Shown here: positions 6,439-13,600 of the stretch, in pieces
Layout: each line of letters begins with the position of its first letter
Numbering within the stretch: the stretch's first letter is position 1
Origin: JANOAR01 sp031411235
GTDB taxonomy: Bacteria; Verrucomicrobiota; Verrucomicrobiia; Verrucomicrobiales; Verrucomicrobiaceae
Direction of reading: 5' to 3'
Assembly (NCBI GenBank): GCA_031411235.1
Contig: JANOAR010000262.1
Location: 1-14,843 of the forward strand
DNA length: 14,843 bases
The notes under the pieces: generated by a model
Told to the model about the DNA's origin: nothing
Database searches by the model: none
What the model saw: only the letters and a program-made list of their open reading frames with translations
Position numbers and translations under genes: made by a program

Positions 6439-7965
6439 TTACGGCTCCGTCAGATTCGGAGTCCAGATACCGCCTTCTTTGATGATCTCGGGCGTCTTGC
6501 CATCGGCAGGGAAAGTCGCCTTCGCCGCTGCCCTAATCTGTGTGGACAACTCAGCCACCGTGGCAGCGTGTTCGGCTTTTTCAGCGAGGTTGGTGAGTTC
6601 GCCAGGATCATTGTCGTGGTCATAGAGTTCACGGCCCGCCTTGCCTTCATCCCATTCGGTATAGCGCCAGCGCGCCGTGCGCAGGCTGTAGCCAAAGAAG
6701 CGGTTGCCTTTGTCTCCCTTGGCAGGCGCGGCCCCCTGGCGGTTGAAATTACCACCGCGCACGACTTGCGTCAGCGCCCAGCCACGCCCCACCGCGTTCG
6801 GGTCTTTGAGCATCGGCACGAGGCTCTGGCCCTGGAGATTGGCAGGCGCTTTCACCCCCGCGAGTTCCGTGAGCGTGGGGTAGAGATCGAGATGGCTCAC
6901 CGGCGTCTTTACCACCGTGCCCTTGCCTGCGGTGCCCGGCGCGACGATGAGCAGCGGCACGCGGGAGCTGCCTTCAAAGAGGCTCTGCTTCTGCCACAAT
7001 CCGTGCTCGCCCATGTGGTAGCCATGGTCACTGGTGAAGACGATGATGGTGTTGCCCGCGAGGCCCAGACGATCCAGCGAATCAACCACACGCCCCACCT
7101 GCGCATCCATGAAACTGATGCTCGAATAATACGCCTGCAAGGCCTGACGACGAAGGTCATCGGTGAGCTTGTCCTGCTCCTTTTTATAGCTGCCGAGCGC
7201 AGCGGCGGGCACGTCCGCCTGATCTTCCTTCACGCCCTCCACCACGGGCATTTCCGCCTCGGGGTATTGGTCAAAGTAAGGCGTCTTCGGCGAGACATAC
7301 GGCGTGTGCGGACGGAAGAAACCGACGGCCAAAAAGAACGGGCGATCCTTCTGCTTTGCGCACCGCTCCAGCACCCATTCCGCATCGCGGGCCATCATGC
7401 CATCCGTGTGATGTTCATCACTTTTGGGCGAGGCATACCAGCTCAGCGTGCCGCCAAACTGGCCGGGTGTGAGCGTGAAAATCTTTGGCTCCTCTTCCAG
7501 CCGATCCACACCCGCAGGATTTAGCTCCAACTCCCACGAGGCAGGATCATCGTGGCCATTCGTACCTATCGAATTCGGCACATTGTAATGATACAGCTTG
7601 CCGATGCGCGCCGCGAAGTAACCCGCCTGCCGGAACGACTGCGAGAGGCTGATCTGTGAAGGGATCGTCTGCCGGAAAACCTGCGCGTTGGCGAGGATGC
7701 CCGTGCTGTTTGGATACAAGCCCGTGAGCATCGAGTTCCGACTCGGCCCACACAGGGGAAAGGTGCAGTAGGAGCGCTCAAACTTCACGCCACGCGCCGC
7801 CAGCTTGTCGATGTTCGGTGTCTTCGCACGCGGATCGCCATAACAGCCGAGGTAGTTGTTCAGGTCGTCAGAGATGAGAAAGAGCACGTTCGGCGGTGCC
7901 GAGAACGATGAATGACGAATGCAGAATGACGAAAGCAAGATCGTCAGGAGAATGAGGTGCTTCAT
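6439..7965 (-). CDS. Secreted sulfatase, iduronate-2-sulfatase-like
   Basis: A 508-residue type I sulfatase that would remove sulfate esters from polysaccharides outside the cytoplasm. It has a signal peptide (about residues 1-23, cleavage probably after SFSA). D33-D34 serve as metal ligands. The sulfatase signature C72-G-P-S-R76 has the cysteine that must be converted to formylglycine by a separate maturase. FFLAVGFFRPHTPY near 210-223 is typical of iduronate-2-sulfatase-like members, and the metal site DHG (313-315) is followed by HMGEHGLWQK. The C-terminal RYTEW...LYDHDNDPGELTNL block is the usual subdomain for the family. All catalytic landmarks are present, so the enzyme looks intact. 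The substrate cannot be fixed, but sulfated uronic-acid polymers are the best guess from the subfamily. No formylglycine-generating enzyme is in the window. The ATG at 7965 has no Shine-Dalgarno sequence. The gene is divergent from the beta-propeller gene. Confidence 0.93.
   Translation of the reverse strand: MKHLILLTILLSSFCIRHSSFSAPPNVLFLISDDLNNYLGCYGDPRAKTPNIDKLAARGVKFERSYCTFPLCGPSRNSMLTGLYPNSTGILANAQVFRQTIPSQISLSQSFRQAGYFAARIGKLYHYNVPNSIGTNGHDDPASWELELNPAGVDRLEEEPKIFTLTPGQFGGTLSWYASPKSDEHHTDGMMARDAEWVLERCAKQKDRPFFLAVGFFRPHTPYVSPKTPYFDQYPEAEMPVVEGVKEDQADVPAAALGSYKKEQDKLTDDLRRQALQAYYSSISFMDAQVGRVVDSLDRLGLAGNTIIVFTSDHGYHMGEHGLWQKQSLFEGSSRVPLLIVAPGTAGKGTVVKTPVSHLDLYPTLTELAGVKAPANLQGQSLVPMLKDPNAVGRGWALTQVVRGGNFNRQGAAPAKGDKGNRFFGYSLRTARWRYTEWDEGKAGRELYDHDNDPGELTNLAEKAEHAATVAELSTQIRAAAKATFPADGKTPEIIKEGGIWTPNLTEP
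7903..7935 (-). repeat. Period-7 repeat inside the sulfatase signal-peptide codons
   Basis: On the coding strand, seven-base units TTCGTCA, TTCTGCA, TTCGTCA and TTCATCG run in tandem and are translated as the SSFCIRHSSF part of the signal peptide. Since seven is not a multiple of three, the repeat is read in successive frames. The units resemble those in the moeB leader (3604-3643). This shows the repeat can sit in translated DNA where sequence constraint is weak. Confidence 0.7.
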
Positions 7966-8228
7966 GGTTGGAATAAGTCGGTGTGTGCGGGCCGAGAAGC
8001 GGGCGTGTCAACCCACCTCCACCGCCCGCGTGACGCTGTGAAACGCCAGCCTGCCCGAGGCTTATCAGGAAACATGAGGGGCCATGGCAGTTAGGCCGCG
8101 AGGCTCAATTCTTGCGTTGTTTTCGTCGAGCTTTGCCTCAACAGATTCTTTTGCAAAGACCCGAGCGGACAAGCACGTAAGGCAACTCGGCGAAACCTCG
8201 CAGCCTCTTATTCCTCCATCACCACTAC
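7966..8228. other. Intergenic region between divergent sulfatase and beta-propeller genes
   Basis: This 263-base stretch should contain two divergent promoters. A 7-base inverted repeat GCGGGCG/CGCCCGC lies at 7999-8005 and 8023-8029. On the minus strand a perfect TTGACA hexamer (8011-8006) falls in its loop, but no matching -10 hexamer sits at 16-18 bases. No ribosome-binding site precedes either start. The short frame opening at 8084 shows no recognisable protein. Confidence 0.4.
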
Positions 8229-9560
8229 ATGAAACACGCGGCCTTCTTCCTCCTCCTGCACTCCCTCGTCACCGTGGCTAGCGCCGCCAACTGGCCACAA
8301 TTTCGCGGCCCTAACCAAGATGGTTCCACCGACGAGACTGGGCTGCCGGAGAAGTTCTCCAAGACCGAAAGCGTGAAGTGGGCCACGCCCCTTCCCGGCC
8401 CCGCCGCCTCAGTGCCTGCGATCTGGGGCGATGATGTCTTTGTCAGCTCCTCCGATGTGGCCAACAAGATGCTGCTCGCCCTCTGCCTGGATGCGAAAAC
8501 GGGCAAAGTGAAGTGGCAGCACGAAGTCGCCGAAGGCTACCAGCAGGATGACAAGAGCAACCTCGCCTCGCCCTCGCCCTGCACCGATGGTGCGCACGTA
8601 TTTTACCTCTACGGCTCCAGCCTGTTGGTGGCCTACGACCAGGGCGGCAAGAAGACCTGGGAACGCGATCTGGGCAAGGAATACGGTCGCTTCGGCACCC
8701 AGTGGACTTACTCGTCCAGCCCCGTGCTGGATGGCGGCAGGCTGCATATTCAAGTGCTTCAGCGCAATGTCGCCTTCCAGCACCAGGGCCGCGACAAAGG
8801 CGATCCCAATGGCAAAAACGAGAGCTACATCCTCGCGCTCAACCCCGCGACGGGCAAAGAAATCTGGCGGCATGTGCGCCCCAGCGCCGCGATGAGCGAG
8901 TCGCTCGAAGCCTTCAGCACGCCCGTGTTTTACACCCATGAAAAGAAGCGCCAAATGCTCATCAATGGCGGCGACACGATGACGGGCCATGATGCCGCGA
9001 CGGGCAAAGAACTGTGGCGTCTGGCCGATTGGAACAGCGCCAAAATCGGCCACTGGCGCACCGTTGCCACCCCTGTGGCAGGGGCTGGTGTGGCCCTAGC
9101 TTGCGCCCCCAAGAAGGAGCCCGTGTATGCCGTGGGCCTTAATTCCAAGGGCACTGTGCCAGCACTCTGGCAGACCGATGGCAAAGAAGTCACCAGCGAT
9201 GTCGCCACGCCCGTCTTCTACCAAGGCAAGTTTTACATCGTCGATAGCGACCGCAAAACCCTCGCCTGCGTGGAGCCCAAAACGGGCAAGGTGATCTGGA
9301 AGGGTGAGTATCCCACCAAGATCAAAATCGACGCCTCGCCCACCGCTGCTGATGGCAAAATCTACGCCATCGACCAGCTCGGCGGTGTCTTCGTCGCAAA
9401 GGCAGGCGGCACCCAGTTTGAGTTGCTCCACCAGGCCAGCTTCGGCCAGGAAGGGGCCACCGCGACCAACAGCGATAAGGTCGTGCGCTCTAGCATCGCC
9501 GTGGCAGGCGGCTGCCTGTTTATCCGCGCCCAGGATCAGTTGTACTGCGTCGGGAAATGA
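8229..9560 (+). CDS. Secreted PQQ-like (BamB-like) beta-propeller protein
   Basis: A 443-residue protein with a signal peptide (residues 1-19, ending VASA) and mature start NWPQFRGPNQDG, a motif I associate with planctomycete and verrucomicrobial propeller proteins. The body is a PQQ-type beta-propeller: blades carry the recurring pattern Gly-Lys-x-x-W, for example GKVKWQHEV, GKKTWERDL, GKEIWRHV, GKELWRLADW and GKVIWKGEY, with ATG/KTG turns between them. Such propellers are mostly protein-binding or sensing scaffolds. No quinoprotein dehydrogenase active-site residues are evident, so a catalytic role is unlikely. Its stop codon overlaps the start of the calpain-like gene (ATGA), so the two are translationally coupled and probably function together outside the cytoplasm. 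The ATG at 8229 has only a pyrimidine-rich leader, no Shine-Dalgarno sequence. Confidence 0.88.
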   Translation: MKHAAFFLLLHSLVTVASAANWPQFRGPNQDGSTDETGLPEKFSKTESVKWATPLPGPAASVPAIWGDDVFVSSSDVANKMLLALCLDAKTGKVKWQHEVAEGYQQDDKSNLASPSPCTDGAHVFYLYGSSLLVAYDQGGKKTWERDLGKEYGRFGTQWTYSSSPVLDGGRLHIQVLQRNVAFQHQGRDKGDPNGKNESYILALNPATGKEIWRHVRPSAAMSESLEAFSTPVFYTHEKKRQMLINGGDTMTGHDAATGKELWRLADWNSAKIGHWRTVATPVAGAGVALACAPKKEPVYAVGLNSKGTVPALWQTDGKEVTSDVATPVFYQGKFYIVDSDRKTLACVEPKTGKVIWKGEYPTKIKIDASPTAADGKIYAIDQLGGVFVAKAGGTQFELLHQASFGQEGATATNSDKVVRSSIAVAGGCLFIRAQDQLYCVGK

Positions 9561-10615
9561 AGTCTCCCATCGCTTATTTCGGCTTCCTTGTCATCAGCCT
9601 GCGAGTCAGTGCGGCTGATGACCCTTCACTTTTCTTCAAACAAGCATCACAGCATTTTTCAGCCTGGGATGCCAATCACGATAACGCCCTCACCCTTGCC
9701 GAACTAGACCGCGCCATCGCAAGCCTTGAAGTCCAAGGCGAGGCCGCAGCCGCTGTTGTCGCGTTGAAGCGGGGCATGGTGGACAAGACCGCGCAACTCA
9801 CACTCAGCTCGATCCAAGCAAGCGCTGCCTACGAGCCGCTCTTCACTTGGGCCTTGAACCGCATCGCCAAGGCCCAGCGCACGCTATTCGTGAGCCAGCC
9901 GCCCAAGCTTGATTCCATACGCCAAGGCAAGACGGGCGACTGCTTCTGTCTCGCCGCTCTGCGCACTGTGATACAGCGCGATCCAGCGGCCATCACGGAC
10001 ATGATCAAGCCCCAGCCCAATGGCACTTTTGCAGTCAAGGTCGGCAGCAACGTCATCACCACGCCACCGCTCACCGATGGAGAGATCGCGATTGGTGCGA
10101 GCACCAACGATGGCCTCTGGCCGTTGGTTTATGAAAAGGCTGTCGGCATCTCACGCATCAAGCCCAATGCGCCGGACGCAACGCCATACAGCATCGTCAC
10201 CAAAGGCGGCAGTGCGGGCAGCATGATGAGTGTGCTCACGGGGCATGAGATCAAGCGCTGGTCGTGCAAGACGTGGCGTGAAGCGGCAGCGGAAAAGCAG
10301 CCCGCGATGCTTGACGAAGTCCGGCATTTATTCACCAGCGCCTTCGCCGAAAAGCGTCTCGTCACTGGCGGCACGGCACTGCTGGCGAAGGACAAAAAAG
10401 GCCCGCCCGGCATCCTCTTCAATCATGGCTACGCCGTGCTCGGCTACGATGCCGGGAAGGACGAGGTATTGCTCTGGAACCCCCACGGCGACAGCTTCAA
10501 ACCCAAGGGCAAGCCCGGACTCGCCAAGGGTTATCCCATGACCAAAGGCGAGTTTCGCGTGCCGCTGAAGCAGCTTGTCACTTTCTTCGGCGGCTTCGCG
10601 TTTGAGCAGTTGTGA
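9557..10615 (+). CDS. Secreted calpain-like (C2 family) cysteine protease with EF-hand
   Basis: A 352-residue predicted exported protein. Residues 1-19 look like a signal peptide (ending RVSA). An EF-hand calcium loop follows at 38-49 (D38, N40, D42, T46, E49). The protease core resembles calpain: oxyanion-hole Q123 and nucleophile C129 in QGKTGDCFCLAAL, catalytic H290 in NHGYAVLGYD, and N308 in WNPHGD, equivalent to the calpain NPWG motif. All three catalytic residues are present in the right order and spacing for the family, so an active Cys/His/Asn protease is expected; calcium control via the EF-hand is inferred. Known calpains are mostly eukaryotic and intracellular; bacterial members exist but are little studied. 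The start overlaps the upstream propeller gene (ATGA). The 3' end converges with the cytochrome gene, with only four bases between stop codons. Confidence 0.8.
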   Translation: MKSPIAYFGFLVISLRVSAADDPSLFFKQASQHFSAWDANHDNALTLAELDRAIASLEVQGEAAAAVVALKRGMVDKTAQLTLSSIQASAAYEPLFTWALNRIAKAQRTLFVSQPPKLDSIRQGKTGDCFCLAALRTVIQRDPAAITDMIKPQPNGTFAVKVGSNVITTPPLTDGEIAIGASTNDGLWPLVYEKAVGISRIKPNAPDATPYSIVTKGGSAGSMMSVLTGHEIKRWSCKTWREAAAEKQPAMLDEVRHLFTSAFAEKRLVTGGTALLAKDKKGPPGILFNHGYAVLGYDAGKDEVLLWNPHGDSFKPKGKPGLAKGYPMTKGEFRVPLKQLVTFFGGFAFEQL

Positions 10616-10619
10616 GCGA

Positions 10620-13600
10620 TCACTTCCCACTCACCCACTTCACCGCGTTGCTCAGGATGGCCTTGAAGGCCTCCATGTCATGCACGCGCTCATCGTGACC
10701 TAGCGCGATACCGACGATGCGGGCCTTGGGATGGTCAGTGATCCACACACTCGGATGCGTCTTGCTGTATTTCTGGCTCGGGGAGGTCTCGGCAAGAACT
10801 TCGATTTTTGCCGTGCCTTCAGGGGTCTTCTCGGGCTCCGCATTTACATAATAAAGTTCGTCGAAGACCTCGAAGCTGTCAGGCACACCGACCATGATGG
10901 CGTGATCGCGACGGGTGACGCTGACTTTGAAGGGGCCGAGCTTGTCATGGCCGCGTGCGCCGCCGCCGACGATCACCTTATTGATCTCTGGCCACTGGCC
11001 AAAGCCGTACCAAGTGCCGGGATGCAGCATGATGACGCCCTTGCCCGCGTCGATGCGAGCCATGAGAGCGGCGCGGTAAGCGGGGGTGTCGAAAAATTTG
11101 CGGTTCACGCTAATGACGGCCACGTCGGCGTTCGCGAGTTCGGCAGCGGCTTGGTCGCGATCCTCGGTGTAGTGGACGCTGTAGCCTGCGGCCTTCAGCG
11201 TGGCCAGGTCGGTGCCACCGAAGAACTTAGCGAAGTTGTGCGAGGAACCGCCGCCGATGATGAGGACTTTGGTTTTACCCGCTTCCCACAGCACCGGCGT
11301 GGCAGGGACGAGCGGGCCGTCGCCTTTGCCGCCTTCTTTGGGCTGTAGGTCGGGCGTCCCGCCTGACACGAGTGTGGCGGGCATTCTGCCCGCTTTCCCA
11401 GAAACGGGCAGAATGCCCGGGGCCCTGGATGCAGGCGAGACGCCTACACTACTCGCCGTGATCGCCACGGTGCAAGGCGTGACGATGTTGCCGCTGGTCT
11501 CCAGCGTGAGCTTTTTGAGCTGCGCTTTCTTCTTCAAGTTCACGGCGAAGTAACGCAACTGCCCACGCTTGGTGAAGTCGCCAGCGTCATCGCTCAGCGG
11601 CACTTCGGCCTTGCCGATGTAGTCGGCGAAGTGCTCGCCGTTCTTCAGCACGAGGCTCTCCTTGTCACCATCGGCATACTCGACTTGCACAGTCATCGCT
11701 GGCTGGCCGAGGGCGTTTTTGGCGCCGAAGGGCCAACCCCAGCCCGCGACGCCGCCGAGGAAGTGCAGGCTGGCGGCGGTGGCGTTGGTGGCGATCTCGA
11801 TCTTCTCGGGGAAGTTCTCGGCGACGCTACCTTTGTGGCCGCCTTTCAGCGCGATGAAGTTCGCTCCGGTGCTCGACTTCTCGGGATCCATGATGAAGAA
11901 CGGGATGCCACTCACGGTGACATTGCCAAACTTGTGCAGCGTGACGGTTTGATTCGAATCGGTGTCCGTCGCGAAGATGCCTGTGCGGCTGTCGGCGGTG
12001 TAGGCGGTGCGCAGATCGAGCACACGGAATTTGTTGTCCGCACCGCCGCAGATGAAGGCGAGCACGTCGCGCAGGTTCTCAGCACCCAGGGCTTCCAAAC
12101 CCTCGGGCATGAGGCTGCGGCGCGTGTTCTCGCGGGTGGCGATGTCGGTCTTTTTGATGTCGAAATCACCCGCCTGATTGCGCAGGACAACGCTGGCCTG
12201 GTTTTCGCTGGCGATGACGCCCGCCATCGTTTCGCCCTTCTTGGTGGTAATGTTCCACGCCCAGAAGCTGGGATCGACTTCGCGGTTCGGGTCGATGATG
12301 TGGATGAGGAGTTCCGCAGGCCCATGCGCACCCATGCCGACCAGAGCGGGTGCTACGTCCTTGCCGATGTCGCCGAGCTTGTGGCACACGGCGCAAGCAG
12401 CGGTGAAGATCATTTTGCCCTTCACCGCATCGCCGGGCTTCTCCACCTCGGGGATGAACTGCGCGATGAGTTCGTTCTTTGCCTTCGCGTTGGGGTTCAG
12501 CTTGTCCATCATCGCGTTGGCTTGCTTGGCGACTTGTTTGTTCGGATGCGTGCGCAGGCGAGCGATGTTGCCGGGGCCGAGGTCTTGCGGGTTCACCTGG
12601 CCTTCCTGGATGGCCGTCAGCAGCGCAAGCGACCACGCAGGGCGCGTAAGCACGGCATCGAAGGCCTGGGTGCTGAGCTTCGCGGAAAGTGGCTGCGACT
12701 TCAGTCGCATCAGGGTGCTCACAAGTGCCTTGCCGCTGTCGTCATCGTCGCGGGCAGCGAGGGCCACAAGGATGGCGCTTTGGAGGGGCTCGGGGACGTT
12801 CGGTTCGACTAAAGTCGAAGCCACTTTCCGCGAAGCATCGCCGCCAAGGCTGATGAGCGCCTTGGCTGCCGAGATGCGAGCGTCGAGCGGCACGGTGTTG
12901 TCGGCGAGCTTGGCGCTGAGGCTGGCAGTGATGGCTTTGACTTCGCTGGCGAGGGTGCCTTCCTTGTCCCACTTCGCGACGAGCGGCAAGGCTGCGCCTG
13001 CGGTGCTTGGATTGGCGAGGAGTTTCTTCAAGGCTTCGGTGAGCGAAGGCGTGAGCGCGGGGATTTCGTTGAGCTGCTGGGCGATGCCTCGCAGGATGAT
13101 GGGCTGCATTCGTTCGGCGGGGATTAACTCAATCAACTTGGATGCGTTGGTTGCTCCCTCTTTGTTGAGAGCCATTGGAACAACTGCATCAATAAGTTCC
13201 CCGAGTTTGCCCGACTCTTCGTCCATCGCAGCACCGATAATGATTTCGACAGGCGATGCGACTGAAGCCGCAATCGCAGCCGAGCGAGACCAGTTGTCAC
13301 TGATAGTATGGAAGACATTGGGAACAGCGGTCGCTAGCGCCTTGATATCGGGAGTGTGGCTGAGAGACTCAAAGCGACTCAACGGCGTAAGGATCAGCTC
13401 GCCTGGTCCATGGCTGGCCAGAGACCGACTGATCAATGCCCGGAACACAATGTCTATGGTATCATTCCTGTCCTTTGCCTGTGGCAATGCTTTAGCAACA
13501 TCATCAATATTGAAGTTCTCTTGTATCAAGCGCCCGATCTGCTTCTTCACATGAGCGTTTGGCGAAGTCCCCCCGATAGTGAGTAGGCCTTTCAGTTGAG

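Noticed and set aside
6440..6466. Short stem GGCTCCG/CGGAGTC near the convergent ends of the helix-turn-helix and sulfatase genes
   Set aside because: Contains a wobble pair, lies inside the sulfatase codons and has no U-tract; probably chance.
8006..8011. Perfect TTGACA -35 hexamer for the sulfatase gene
   Set aside because: No -10-like hexamer occurs 16-18 bases downstream (GCACAC and CACACA there), so a promoter cannot be claimed.
8084..8281. 65-codon plus-strand frame in the sulfatase/propeller intergenic region
   Set aside because: No recognisable protein, no ribosome-binding site, and it runs into the well-supported propeller gene in another frame.
12178..13554. Long open frame (458 codons) on the plus strand opposite the cytochrome gene
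   Set aside because: It is antisense to a well-supported gene in high-G+C DNA, has no recognisable domain, and its composition (Ser/Ala/Arg/Leu) is what a shadow frame gives.
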